From: Annona cherimola
Taxonomy: Eukaryota; Streptophyta; Magnoliopsida; Magnoliales; Annonaceae
Assembly (NCBI GenBank): GCA_030490835.1
Contig: CM059974.1
Location: forward strand, 8,377,501 to 8,441,500
Direction of reading: 5' to 3'
Length of the DNA stretch: 64,000 bases
Below the pieces are notes generated by a model. That model was given only the letters and a program-made list of their open reading frames with translations. It had not been told where the DNA came from and did no database searches. A program made the translations under genes and the position numbers. Below are positions 10,276 to 22,606 of this stretch, piece after piece (the stretch's first letter is position 1; each line of letters begins with the position of its first letter).

Positions 10276-10480
10276 AAAAAAAATTTGCCATTTGTTCAAT
10301 TAACTCGTTTTAATAATTGCCAATCCCTTCGCGACTGTTAGGATCCCATCTGGTGTCGGCTTAAGCGAAAGACCGAGAAAAAAAAAAAAAATTTGCCAGA
10401 TTGAGTAGTTTTCATTTGTCAATGCCTCGTGACTGTTAACCCCATCTGGCGTCGGCTTACGCAAAAGCATGGAAACTGCA
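10276..10480. repeat. ~96-bp imperfect tandem duplication upstream of the second DMP gene
   Basis: CCCATCTGGTGTCGGCTTA at 10345 recurs as CCCATCTGGCGTCGGCTTA at 10441. The flanks (TTTGCCA, CGACTGTTA or GTGACTGTTA) also recur at the same spacing, separated by an A-run near 10378-10391. The two units lie about 360-560 bp upstream of the DMP start codon. Confidence 0.7.
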
Positions 10481-10738
10481 TGGTTTGCCCACACGGCTTA
10501 AACGAAGTCTGGCATTTTCCACCAAATGAGCCCCACTCTTTTTTGGGAATCTAGACCCTTCATCTGACACATTCCAAGGGGGATGGAAGATTCAACGGCT
10601 TCGATTCTCAAATAATGGGATCGGATGATTATAACCGAAAACAGAAGCGGTTTTGATCCTTTCTATAAGTATGTGGGCCCCACGTCGCATTCGATCTGTC
10701 ATTCAGAAGGGACACACGGAACCACGTTATGAATGAAA

Positions 10739-10748
10739 CTATAAAAGG
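10739..10748 (+). promoter_or_regulatory. Candidate TATA box of the second DMP gene
   Basis: CTATAAAAGG, a textbook plant TATA box, lies about 100 bp before the ATG at 10839. A start site near 10770 would give a leader of about 70 bases. Confidence 0.65.
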
Positions 10749-10838
10749 GAAAAGACGGAAGAGAATGAATAGAAGCCCTTTAAGTCCTGAGGCAAGCATT
10801 GCAAAATTAAACCCCTCGCTCAAACATACCAATCCAAG

Positions 10839-11501
10839 ATGTCTCTGAGATCAAGGAGCAAAATCTCAAGGGAAACAGCAGCCGCCGCCGCCGCCGCTGC
10901 TGCTGCTGAAGCTGAATCCAACGGTCAAGATCTCGCGGTGCCCGTCGTAGCAGCAACTCAGGCTCCATCCATATCTCAGCGGGCGTTGGCGGGCACGGCT
11001 CACTTGGCCAACCTCCTACCCACAGGAACTCTCCTCGCCTTCCAGATTCTAATCCCAATCTTCACCACCAACGGCGCCTGCGACTCTGCCACTCGCTACC
11101 TCACTCAGCTCTTGCTCGCTCTGCTTGCTGCATCTTGCTGCCTCGCCTGCCTCACCGACAGCTTCCGGTCCGACGACGGGCAGCTTTATTATGGGTTGGC
11201 CACCTTGAATGGGATGTGGCTCTTCGACTACCCCACCATCGGTCCTACCCTTCCTGACCTTCGCCAGTACAAGCTCAGATTCATCGACTTGATCCACGCC
11301 GTGCTCTCTGTTTTGGTGTTCGTTGCCGTTGCTTTGAGAGATAGGAACGTGGTCGATTGCCTCTACCCACAGCCAGAACAAACGACCCGCAAAGTCTTGG
11401 ACATCGTCCCCATCGGAATTGGCCTCATCTGCAGCTTGCTGTTTGTGGTTTTCCCAACTCGGCGACATGGCATCGGTTACCCTGTTACGTCAGGAAAATG
11501 A
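10839..11501 (+). CDS. DMP family (DUF679) membrane protein
   Basis: A single-exon protein of 220 residues. The N-terminus has a poly-alanine run (about residues 13-23) coded by GCC/GCT triplet repeats. The DUF679 core follows: LLPTGTLLAFQILIPIF as helix 1, the TDSFR motif before LYYGLAT, YKLRFIDLIHAVLSVLVFVAVAL as helix 3, and a C-terminal helix ending LFVVFPTRRHGIGYPV. Like the gene at 4376 it should span the membrane four times with both ends cytosolic. The two proteins share the same motif order but differ at roughly half of core positions by eye, so the duplication is old. A good TATA box and the upstream 96-bp tandem repeat lie in its promoter region. Expression and membrane location cannot be told from sequence. 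Confidence 0.93.
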   Translation: MSLRSRSKISRETAAAAAAAAAAEAESNGQDLAVPVVAATQAPSISQRALAGTAHLANLLPTGTLLAFQILIPIFTTNGACDSATRYLTQLLLALLAASCCLACLTDSFRSDDGQLYYGLATLNGMWLFDYPTIGPTLPDLRQYKLRFIDLIHAVLSVLVFVAVALRDRNVVDCLYPQPEQTTRKVLDIVPIGIGLICSLLFVVFPTRRHGIGYPVTSGK

Positions 11502-14001
11502 TTTTTCTTGTTGTTTCTATTTCTCTGTCTCATGACATGGACTTCATGGGTATGTTGACTCAACTCGTCGTAATTTGGGATAAACCCTCTGTTAACACGG
11601 TCAGATTGGCCTTTGGAAATCAAATTGAAGACTCGGTTGGAAGCTCAATGTAACGGGGAAAAAGGTTAGATGAGATTCTTTGTATTCTATAACTTGTTGG
11701 GTTAATTATGTTTTTTTTATTTGGTTCTTAATTTTTTATAACTTGCAATATATATGAATTACTATCGTATATTCAAAGCCAATCATTAAATTTAAGACTC
11801 ATATGGTGGTACTTATAGGTATAGTTCACAAAACCATGAGGTTGACTAGATCTTGATTCTAAATTACGCATCCTGCATTCCTGCTGTCACAGACCTGGCC
11901 GCCTGAAGCAACTGGATTGCCACAACCCATGTAATGGACGTTAACAGGAAAAAAAGTTCTTATTTCACCTCATATCCACGATTGTAGTCTTGCAATCTTC
12001 TCTCAATTGCACTCTTCCATTACTCCAGCACGCACAACGTTTAGCATGTTATATCATGATGTCGTGATTATATTCCAAACAAAAAATACATAGGCGGAAC
12101 ATATAAATAAAAAGAAAATGGTAAATCAGAATATTAACTTGTTGTTTCCAATTTCTATGACGTCTTGCTTGGTTTGTTTGCATAATGGATGGAGCTAGGA
12201 AAAAAATACATTTATGCACCCAGCGAAGTCACATAACTTCTTTAAATTTTAAGATTTTAACTTTGAGGCAAAAATTCGATCCATTTATTGTATTTAAATC
12301 ATCTGTTTAGTTCATTTAGTTAAGAGATCAAGTTTCATCCAAATCAAATATATATTCATGTGTAAATTATAAAAAATACTTAGATTTATTTATATATATA
12401 TATATTAGAATATAATAATATTTTATACAATTATTTATTCACATAGACATAATAATTTAAACAGTTTAGATGTTGAAAATACTACTTTAAAATTGATATG
12501 TTGATATTAAATTATTTTATTACGTTGATTTTACACATTTATAGATACTGTTCATATACAGTGATATTAGACAAATAAAAGAGTTTTCATGATGATATAA
12601 ATAAAAATAAATATAATAGATAAAGTAAATTTTTCATTAACCATCAAAATTTTAAATATAGAAAAATTACACAAAAAAGGAATTTCATAAAAATGATCCT
12701 GACAAGTAAAAGTAGTTGACATTTTAACAATAAATAAATATGATTAATGACCCCGTCAGCAACCTCTTCACTCGGTCAACATGTTTGAGCTGATCAAGTT
12801 GGTGAAATTTAATTTTATAATTGAAAATTTGCTTGGATGCTTCACATCAACCAAAGCATTGTTCAATCTAGTTTTCAATTCAGTACATACGACGTTCAAC
12901 AGTTCCATTTTACGTTCCGAAGGTTTTCAATTCACTTCCATTACAACTTTCAATTCCAATTTATTACTGTAGTTGGGGTCTTTCTATTACTTGAAATCTC
13001 GAAGGATGGTGAGAGATGCACAAGTCATTTCAATTACAAAGCCTAATTAACTTGCTAGTGCAGGTTTTATTCAAATTCTTACCTACTTTGCTACTGCCTA
13101 GGCTTTCTCCAACGACGTTGAACGCCACGTGCATTGCATTTTATATTGCGGAAACGGAAATGTTTCTTTCTGGACACGTCATTGATGCTTGCAATCAACC
13201 CCATTACCGCAAAAAAACTGCAATGCGATTATTTAGATGAAAGTTCGTGATGCATTTCTGCAGGAGGCAGGAGATGAGAGTCTCGTCTTTTGCGTTCTTA
13301 CCTTATTTTTCAGAACTTTTTCTGTCATCAACTCTTTAATGGGTTTCAAGATTACATCGAAGCAAAGTCATGTAATTCTTTCATAATTTAATATTTTAAT
13401 CTTTGATATAAAATCTAATCCATTCGTTGTAGTTAATATTATTTATTTATCTAAAAAATCAAGTTTCATCTCAATTAAATATGTTTATAAGCCAAATTTG
13501 TTAGAAATTGTTTATATTCATTTGTAAATTATGAAAAATATTAACTATCAATTTTAAATTAGTATTTTTAACATTTAAACCGTTCAAATATCATTTCTAT
13601 ATGAATAAATAATTCTATAAAATATTATTACAGTCTAATATATATATATATATAAATAAATCCAAGTGTTTTTCGTAATTTACATATGAATATATATATA
13701 TATATATTTGAACAAATATAACCCATAATCATACTTGATTAGGATAAAACTTGACCTCCTAAATAAACAAATAATGTTAAATATAATAAATTAATTAAAT
13801 TTTCTAGATCAAATCTTAAATTTTGAAAGAGTTACATTGGTCCGCTTCAATGTAACCCCTCTTTTAACTAATAAAAAAAACAAAACGAAATGGGCTCAAA
13901 TTAGCTGGCAAGAGCCTTCAAAGTTCAAACACATCAATATTCATAAAAAGAATACAAAATTGCAGTCGCAAATTCCCGTGTAAAAGAACCAACGAAAGTT
14001 T
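11502..14001. other. Intergenic with two foldback-family relatives
   Basis: Convergent 3' ends of the DMP and ARAD-like genes. AT-rich segments at about 12245-12560 and 13375-13650 carry the shared core of the 7347 foldback family (GATGTTGAAAA, ACTTTAAA, TTTTATTACGTTGATTTTAC and a TA microsatellite). Short frames between 12781 and 13240 show no protein family character. Confidence 0.5.
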
Positions 14002-17000
14002 CTAAGTACAGTGGCAGCGAAGAGGAATCGAGACGCCCTGTGGTTTCCGCTTCTCCCGAACAATTGCTTCCTTGATGATGGGCAGCTTTTGCTGTACCTT
14101 CCGCCATATATGATTAACAGCTCCAGCTGGAGGAACTGGACCGACCCCACCTGAATGGCCATTATCGTACTCAAAAACAGGCTGCACCTCCGCCATTCTC
14201 TGGCGAAATGCATCCTTCTGACCTTTGGAAAAGCTTCTAAGGTAACTCACAAGCCAATTAGGCTGTAGAGCATCATCGGTTGATATAAAAATCGAGAATT
14301 CTGAGTAGTCCAATATTCCTTCGAATGGCAGCTCAATGTTGTCGCTTACGATGACTGGAATACAAAGACTGACAATAGCATCAAACAGTCGGCATGAAGT
14401 AGGTGTATCCCCAGCTGGGTGCAAGCAGAAATCTGATGACCGCATCCCCTTGATTGACTGATCTCGACCTGTTGCATTAGGGAAACCTTCCTCCATTATG
14501 ACACCAGGCTCATGAACAAGCAAATCCCACAACTGCTCCCGAACTCGACCTCCCTGAAAAAGCAATGGACAGCAATAATCATCTGGATGTTTATCATAGC
14601 TCTCCGAATGCATATACATGACTATCAACATGCATATATTACATGTGGTCTATATCAAGGTTTAAAGGCCCGTTTGGCCATACACTTTCGTGTGCGGCCA
14701 GCACTTTCATAAGATTTGGAAGTGTTTGGCCTTATCTAAAAGTGCTGCACCTCCTAGAAATTAGCCTAATTTTAGTAAAAGTTAGTATGACTGCAGGAAG
14801 CTAGTAATGGACGCTTCAGTCAAAAGTACTGGCAATAGAGTTTTGCTGCAAACGGATGTTTGGCCAAACAGACCCTAATGCATTTAAAAGACAACCAAAC
14901 GAAATGTTCTCTACCTTTGATTTCCTTGTTTGTAATTAACCAGCATAGTTTTAGCACTGCTCAAGAATAGTTTACTCTGATTTTTCATGTACCGTACACC
15001 AAACCATTTATGGCGATCTGTAGGCGATTTCTCCATTCAAACCATCGGCCTTTTATTGTCTTTATTCACCAATTGTATCTATGTTCCCTTAGCCCTTCCC
15101 ACTCCATTCATTAAGGCATCTGCTCAAGGAATACCAATCCTTCTAAGCAGTGCAGTTCCAGGCGTCTTGTTATAAATCACCAAATAGGTTGGAGTATATT
15201 TTCTCCCACGTTACCACTTTTTTCCTAATTTCTTCAGATCCAGTTATTTTTGTTTCCATCTTTCCTCAACATGCCATGCTTGCGTTTTAGCTTTCTTTCT
15301 TTTTCTTTTTTTTTTGGGGATCCACATGTTATTTCTTAAGTATCTACGCTGCAGACCAAAAGGATCAGTAGTCCAACAGAGAAATAGCACTTCCTTTACC
15401 TGGTCAATCTACTTCCAATTAGTTTGGATGCTATGGACAATATCCTTCCAGAACACACACACTCTTAATTATCACAGAAGCCATGACAAGTGATATGGAC
15501 AGGAAAAGAAAAATAATCCAGAGTTCTCTTTATCATCGCAGAAGCCATTTTAAGTGATATTGGCAGGAAAAAGCAAGCTATCCATTTGGCACACAATTCC
15601 CGACTTTGGATGAAATGCAATCATCAATTGGAGAAATGGCCATACATAATAGTTTCAGAACCAGAACAAGCCAGGTACGAATACTTCCTAATCCATGCAA
15701 CCAGGCAGCTAAATTTGGATGCATAAAGCCATAAACAGCTCTATTCCACTAGCCCATGGAAGGGCAAGTGGGGCAGCCAAAACAGTCAGACTGGTTATGC
15801 TACAGCATGTAAAACCATCTAAGATGATTCACGCCAGAAAGCTCTGAACCTTGCATTTTTTTTTTTCCTGATGTAATCTGGTTGCTGACATAATCTATCA
15901 TGTAAAAAAGTTGAATCATCAATGTCACATAAGAATCCATGAAAAAAGATGTGGCAAGAGGCTGTATGGTACCGGCTGCTAATCTGATGTTCCAATCCTT
16001 GCCTTTTATCCAGGCTTGGTTCCAGCAATAAAAGCAAAAACTCTTATTGACATGGTTATGTAAAAAGCTAAATGCAGAGCAATAAATATCATTTGGGTCC
16101 GTCCTGACTCCAGGCAGGCTGCATCTAAGAATGGAAGTGATGGTGCCAAGTTATTGCTGCCCACCTCATATGAAATTTGCATCTCCGGAAAGCTTATCAT
16201 GTCTATGTGTATGAAAAGCCTCATTGGACTGCAGGACTTACAACCAAAAACAGCCTATTTGAACTCAGCCACCAAAAAACAATAAAAGACAAGTACAAAA
16301 TGAAAACACACTTCACATTCATCAGTACCAATGCTCTGGTTGGTGTGATCTAAGCACAACAGTATGTCCATAAGCCTTGCACAATGTGTACAATCTGAGC
16401 TCTCAGACATTCACCACATTCAGTGGGCTCCCCTGGTATTTTATCCAGATTGAATTTCTTAGAGGATTTGCAGTTCCTATGCTCAAAAAGAGACTTATCC
16501 TACAGATTAGATCATTGTTAAGGCCCTACGTTCTCCCACCAGCTTCATGCCAACCTTAGACTCCAAAAGTCCCAGCGTGGGTAGTTGAGTGGTTCAGATC
16601 CTTAGGCACAACGGTTAAATCTTCAGTTACGAACAGCATATTACTAAGCACATTTTCGTCTTTCAAAATCGAAAGAATTTCATCTTCGGATTAACAGCAG
16701 AATGAAATGGTTGAAATTAAACTTCATACGCAGGGCAGCAAGAACCAATGGAGTGAGCAATACGGGAACTTACACGATGCCTGTGCTTGGCTCCTTTAAA
16801 GTAGAGAAGGATTGTCCTATCCTCATTTTCAGACAAGTGAAGTCTAGGGAGTAGATGAGTATAAGGCACGATTACATCTTTGAGAAGCGACACTTTGGAA
16901 TGTTGTATCACATTTGAAGTGTTTCCAGCAGATTCTTTTGAGTCAGTCTGGTACCATCCGCCAAAATCAACCACTAGGAGAATTGCAGGTGCAATTTCGC

Positions 17001-17899
17001 CTCTGACATGCCACATAGCAACTGGGTCTGTCAAAGAAGCTTCAAGTTTTAACACAACCTGACAATCCAAAGGCTGAATTATAAGCTGCTAAAGCTTGTT
17101 CATCTTAACAAAACCATGCAAAAATAACCATTATGTTTGTCCATAAGAGTAAAATCAGTTTATATATATATAAATCCAAAGAAATAAATAAACCTTTCCA
17201 CGCACAATAAGCATTATCAATCAACAGCAAAACAGTAAAACCAAGGAAGAAAGAAATACCTGTCAACACGAACACATGATCTCGCCCGCCCGACCGGTTC
17301 CAACCCTCAGTCTGCCTAACAAAATCCACTACCTCCTTCTGCCGCACATAATCCTCGTTCTCCGTCTTCTTCTTCCTGAACACCGCCTTCCCGCTACCCA
17401 GCTGCATCTCCGCGCTCAGCGTCGCGAAGAAGGGCACAAAAACCACATCCGCGCTCTCGGCATCTAACACCCGTCGCGCTACCGAGCCAAATCCCCGCGA
17501 CTCCTCAGGCGTCATCAGATCGCCGAGTAGCCAGTACTCGGCGCTGTACTGCTTAATGAGGGGATTTTCGGGGTAAGGCGGGAACGCGAGCTTCGACCAC
17601 CCAGACCGGGAGATCGCTAATCTGAGGTCTCGATCAGCATCGGCGGCGTCAAGGCGGGAATCAGGAAAGGAGGACCAGTACTTTTCCAGGAGGCCGTAAT
17701 TGTGTGATCTGGGGAGATCCGAGACGTACACTTTTAGATGGGATTGTCGGATGGAGATTTGGGAGACCGGCGTTGGAAGATTAGATGACGAGGGAGTTGA
17801 GTTGGGTGGGGAGAAGAAGAGAAAGAAACAGAGAGAAAGGATTGAGAGGAGTGAGAAGGATAGAATAAGAGATGGGAGAGAGCACTGGGAAGGAGCCAT
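14002..17899 (-). CDS. ARAD1: Exostosin-family (GT47) probable arabinosyltransferase, ARAD1-like
   Basis: Exons on the minus strand: 17899-17260, 17027-16774 and 14553-14002, all with GT/AG ends, giving 481 residues. Residues 9-30 form a signal-anchor helix, so the enzyme should be a type II Golgi membrane protein. The exostosin domain begins near residue 55 (HLKVYVSDLPRSHNYGLL). Strong landmarks are DPVAMWH and ILLVVDFGGWY, DVIVPYTHLLP, LLYFKGAKHRHR, the donor-binding region FCLHPAGDTPTSCRLFDAI with CIPVIVSDNIELPFE, and VNHIWRKVQQKLP near the end. This closely follows Arabidopsis ARAD1/ARAD2, which are needed for pectic arabinan side chains of rhamnogalacturonan I. An in-frame ATG at 17938 would add 13 residues. 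The 2.2-kb second intron holds a MITE. The choice between ARAD1 and ARAD2 is uncertain. Confidence 0.92.
14667..14875. mobile_element. Tourist-like MITE in ARAD intron 2
   Basis: The ends are imperfect inverted repeats, AGGCCCGTTTGGCCA on the left and TGGCCAAACAGACCC on the right. A TAA flanks each side if the left end starts at the A at 14666. About 209 bp, with no coding capacity. The 3-bp TAA duplication and the GTTTGG terminus fit PIF/Harbinger-derived Tourist elements. Confidence 0.65.
16570..16650 (+). repeat. Possible tRNA-like SINE fragment in ARAD intron 2
   Basis: GTGGGTAGTTGAGTGGTTCAG resembles an A-box region, and GGTTAAATCTTCAG, about 30 bases on, resembles a degraded B box. No A tail or target duplication was found, so this remains weak. 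Confidence 0.2.
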
Positions 17900-20455
17900 C
17901 ACCCAGCTTTCATGGCTTCGTTTGTCTCTCTCCCTCATCTGGAAACAGTGGCTGATAAGGGAGCGTGCGGCGGACCTTCTGGTTCTGGGTGTGAAATGTA
18001 GTAGTTGCGGCGGAGGCGCACGCACCGGACGCAGACCTTCTGATACGTCATTTCAATATATTTTTTTCTTTATTATTATTATTATTATCCTATAAAATTC
18101 TTTTTATACCCACACTATCTAATCCCCTACTTTCTAATTTCTAATATACTCGTAATATTTTAAAAATTATTTTTATAGTCATAGCATTACGTTCTAAATT
18201 TTTATCATACTTATATCGTCAAAAACAACTTTTAACCACCCTATTGAAAATATAACTTTTGACCTTTTAAATTTTTTTAATTAAAAAGATTCGATGTTAA
18301 TCTAATATTTAAATCATTTGATATCATAAAATAATGATTTATCAATATTAATTAATTTGTATTAGGATTAAATCGTTTCAATTAATAAATTATGAATGAA
18401 AAACATTTATCTTTTAATACGATAGTGAATGGTTGTTTTGACCACGAAAGAACGATGAAAATCTAAGATAAAATATTATAAGTGCATAAGTAATTTTTGA
18501 AATATTATAATATAAACAATTATTGTAGATATAAGAGAAATTTTTTCTATTTTTTCTCTTTTTCATTGTTGTTATTTTCATCTTTTCTACCGTGCAATTC
18601 AATGATGGTTGCTTAAGCATGTATTCCAAAGGACTTTTATGTTATGTTTTGTTGAAGATAATTTTTTAAAATTGTTAATATAATTTTTCCTATTCTCAAT
18701 GTATATTATTACATTTTTATTTTAGATACATATTACGTTAAGTATCTTTTATTCTTGAACCAACATTTGTGTTTGCAATTAGTGTCTTATATCTTGTGTG
18801 TTACCAGTAGCCTGGTTTAAATCTGAGATGAGAGGGTTTTCATCACCCATTTCGGGAGTGGTCTCCTGCACACATAACATTAAAAAAAAAAAAAAAAAAA
18901 AAAGTGCTCGAATGAATCAACCATAGAGATAACAAAGAATTAAAAAAAAGGTATTTTTTATTATTTGAAACACCTACCGAATAAGTGAAAATGCAATTTT
19001 TCTTTGAAAATATGAGTTAATCTAGGAATAATATTAATTATAAAATAAATAAAGATAGTACAAGCGAGTTTTTTTTCCGAACAAGTAATTATAGCGAAAA
19101 AGGTAAATTAGTAAAACAAATAGATTTTTATGTATAATAGAATTTCGGTAGAATATGAATTTTTTATTAAAAGCAAAAAATAAAAGATAACAGAAATATT
19201 AAAATCAACCCAGAAATAAAATAAAAATAATAATGATAACCCATGGAGTGTGTAACAATAACTGATAACTGTAGAATTCCTGAGCGTGGAAGATAGATCA
19301 CCGTGAAATTATAGTCTTATTGGTGCGCGCATGTAGAATCCCGATCTTATTCGATTGCTATTATCGACCACGCATTCGAGCCATTGGATTCCAGTCACGA
19401 TCGAGCGGTGAGGACAACAGAGCCCATCTTCATTTAGCCGGAGATGATCGCGATTGCTCTATAGAGAACGTGACTGAATTTTACCCTCGAGGTCTATGCA
19501 GTATCACGACTTATTTATCGAAAATGTGAAAACATGTATATAGATTTATAGGAGAAATATAATATTATTTATGTTTTTAGTTTACCAAGGTGGTGAATAA
19601 TTTTAGATTTATATCAACTATAGTTGCAAGTAAGTTGTCAGGATCGGTAAATATCTTCACTCGACTTCTAATTTTGGACTTCTTATCTTAAAACACTCAC
19701 ATGAATTACGTAATAATAAGTGATGGCAAACATTTTATAGATTTAAATGTTTAGTAATCCCATCAATTGTCTCACCCAAATAATTAATGAAAATTCATAC
19801 CATCCATTATATTTAAAATTTTTATTTAATAAATAAACCAAACCACCAAGTCTCGTTTGAGTAGAAAATATACATGGTCACATTATGTGTAAAATATGAA
19901 AAGTATTTAGACACTTTCAAATATAAAAATATATTAGAATACAACCACATGTGTATAGAATTATTTATCTACAAAATAATGATATTTTATATTATTTGAA
20001 TATCAAAATAGAACTTTAAAATTAATAGTAAGATTTTTTTAATTCTTGATAGTAACTTTTTAGTAATGCATAAAAGGAAAACTATACACTATTAATATGA
20101 TGTAACATCCAACTACACTACTTTTTTATTATTATACATTTCCATTTCAATCGTTTCCATATAATCACCTTAGCTATTTTTTATATAGTTACTATTAATT
20201 ACTTCTTTTATTATATTACATCACTCCATTGCTTTTTTAAAAAAAATTTATCCACAAGTTTTCCATTTTTTATTATATCATATAACTTTCTCACTTTTAA
20301 AAATTTTTGATCCATAATTTTTCCTTTTAAATACTCAGCTAAGCTTAGTATCAAACTACTTTATCACGTTAATTTTACATATCAATAGATAGGGGCCACG
20401 CGTGGTAATATAGTACAAATGATAAACTTTTCAATTTATATAATAACAAATAATA
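17900..20455. other. Upstream of the ARAD-like gene; repeat-rich intergenic
   Basis: 17900-18050 is GC-rich and is leader and promoter for the minus-strand gene. Beyond 18060 the sequence is strongly AT-rich. A 22-base A-run at 18880-18902 follows a B-box-like GGTTTAAATCTGAG near 18814, perhaps the tail of a SINE. 19785-20070 resembles the 7347 foldback family. A GC-richer island at about 19250-19520 has no recognisable gene. Confidence 0.45.
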
Positions 20456-20460
20456 TTAAG

Positions 20461-20750
20461 CGTGTGTTTAACAAATGGTAAAAAATGTTAAGTTAAAATA
20501 CTTCAATTTAAAATATTCCACTATCCATAATTATTCTATTTTTTAATCATTCATTTACATATTTCAATATAACTACCATATTTTTTAATTATTTTTATAC
20601 AACCACTTGTATAATTAACATATCTATTTTAAATTTATTTTTTTTATTTTTCATCATTATCTCCACCACATCACATAATTTTTTTTCAATTTAACAACTT
20701 TCATAGTAAAAACTTTTAATTCAAAGAATTTACAACTTATCAAACACACC
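20461..20750 (-). mobile_element. Tourist-like MITE, GTGTGTTT family (inverted)
   Basis: The ends CGTGTGTTTAACAA and CTTATCAAACACACC form an imperfect terminal inverted repeat. The interior is the reverse complement of the family core seen at 32456 and 63069 (a CATCATTA-type stretch and a polyT/A stem). About 290 bp, non-coding, more diverged than the other copies. Confidence 0.6.
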
Positions 20751-20993
20751 TTAAATATAATTGACGTAGTGTACTTTTTGTCAATCAGCATTGGGAAAAA
20801 TTAACTAGGTTATGCAGGGCGACCTCAAAACTTTTACTGTAAATATCATTGCTGGTGTTTTTTGCATTTTCCTCCCTATCACTTCAGTGTTTTACAACTT
20901 TAAATTAAAAACATTTTCACTTTATAAACTTGAAAAAAAAATGGTAGCTACTTTGACTGAAAGCACATTTTGAATCATGACTGCCTAAAGGTA

Positions 20994-21288
20994 GGGTGTG
21001 TTTGGAAAGTGGTAGAACTTTTATATACAAAATTTCTTGTAGAAAAGTTATCAAAATGAAAGAAAATGATGTGATATAATATGATATGAGTAATGATGAA
21101 GAGTAAAGAGAATAAAGTTAAAATAAATATATTAGTTGTATTGATAACAATGTATAAATGATTGAAAAGTAGAATAGCTGTATAAGAATATATGAAAAAA
21201 TGATTAAAAATATAATAATTATAAAAAGTGATATGTTTTATATTGAAAAATTTTAGTTTGACATTTTTTATACCTTACCAAACACATC
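20994..21288 (+). mobile_element. Tourist-like MITE, GTGTGTTT family
   Basis: It starts GGGTGTGTTTGGAAAG and ends CTTACCAAACACATC. Inside are family landmarks: GAAAATGATGTGATATAATA, AGTAATGATGAAGAGTAAAG, AATAAAGTTAAAATA and ATTGAAAAGTAGAATAG. The same order occurs in the copies at 32456 and 63069. Confidence 0.75.
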
Positions 21289-21754
21289 TTTCATAGTCTC
21301 TAATGCGAAGACAAAGACAAAAATACAAATCCTTATTTTTGCTGTTGTTATCATTTCCGTTTTTATTACATCAAAAATTTAGAAAGAGTATATTATGTTT
21401 AAATGAGAAGACGGAAGAATGTTGACTTGTTGTATCCTAAAAAAATAACAAATTAAGTTGAGAAAAAGGAAAAGAAAAGACTGTCTTCAAAAAAGAAAAG
21501 AGGAGATCCTTTTATTGAAAAAAAGGGAAAAGAAAATAAAAGAAAATAGGAGAAGATGGAACAAGAATGATTTGTTCGGTACCGAAAATAAGAAAAAGAT
21601 AGAAAAAATAGAATTATTATGTAATAAGAAATAGGAAGAATTAAGATATTACATGAAAAATGGAAAATTGGTATAAAAATTAAAAAATCTTAACTCATCC
21701 CATTAAATAAGATACTCCAAACATGCTGTTGATAAAAAATTACTGATTTCACCA

Positions 21755-21905
21755 ACTGAGCCGTACCTCAATTGGTAACCCATCGTTTGGCCAAAGCGTG
21801 GCGAGATGAGTTCGAAACAACTTGGTAGCAGCATGTATGATACCGCTGTGGCGTTTTTCTCCTCCATGTGTGTGGGAGCATCTACAGTAAAGAAGCAAGC
21901 GTATT
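21755..21905 (+). repeat. Possible tRNA-derived SINE fragment
   Basis: GAGCCGTACCTCAATTGGTAA resembles a tRNA head with an A box, and GAGTTCGAAACAACTT, about 45 bases on, resembles a B box. A short body with TGTGTGGGAGCATC follows. No convincing target duplication was found. Confidence 0.35.
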
Positions 21906-22370
21906 ATTTATGAAATAAAATTAAGAAAAATTATTAGATAAAATACAGATTTATACTAGGAAATTGGTAGAATGTCTCAAGAGCTTGATTGTAAGGTGAT
22001 GTTTGAGATGATTGCAATATAAATACCCATCAGAAAGAAGTGCTGATTTCAGCAACAAAACTTACAACTTAAGTCCAATTAAGGCAGATCTTCAAATCAT
22101 TACAGGAATTACAAAGGCAATAAAAAAGATAATTGAGGTGGGATCCACGGTTGAGACGTAAGACGAAAGAGGGGATTCTTTTCCTGGGACTATGAACCAG
22201 TTTTCGATGTACTCTTGTTAGTTTCGATCATCTGTTATGGGATTATACATCTAATAGTTTAGATCATCAGTGATGGCCTTCCCTTGGCCGAAAACAATCA
22301 CGATGTACGTGGCAATTTCAATTGTCCCGCGGATCGACAGACCTTTTCCAGTCTTCCCCTCCTCGTCCCC

Positions 22371-22391
22371 CCTCCCTCCCTCCCTCCCTCA
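22371..22391 (+). repeat. CCTC microsatellite in the E2 promoter or leader
   Basis: About five CCTC/CTCC units directly upstream of the plastid E2 gene, roughly 215-235 bp before its ATG. Pyrimidine-rich tracts like this are common in plant core promoters and leaders. Confidence 0.6.
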
Positions 22392-22606
22392 AACACCCTG
22401 CTTTAAGTAACACCAAACCAAACCTTCACCTGTAGTCGTTGAGAACTCCGTCTCGTTTCGATACTCCCGAGGGCCACTGTACAAACCCGCCACGGACCAC
22501 GGTCACTCTGCAAGTATATTACTTTCCTCCTTCCCACCCCTTCTCTCCCGCTCTTCAAACAGCAACACTCTGTTCCGAATTCCTACCGAAGCTCTCCATC
22601 CCTTTC

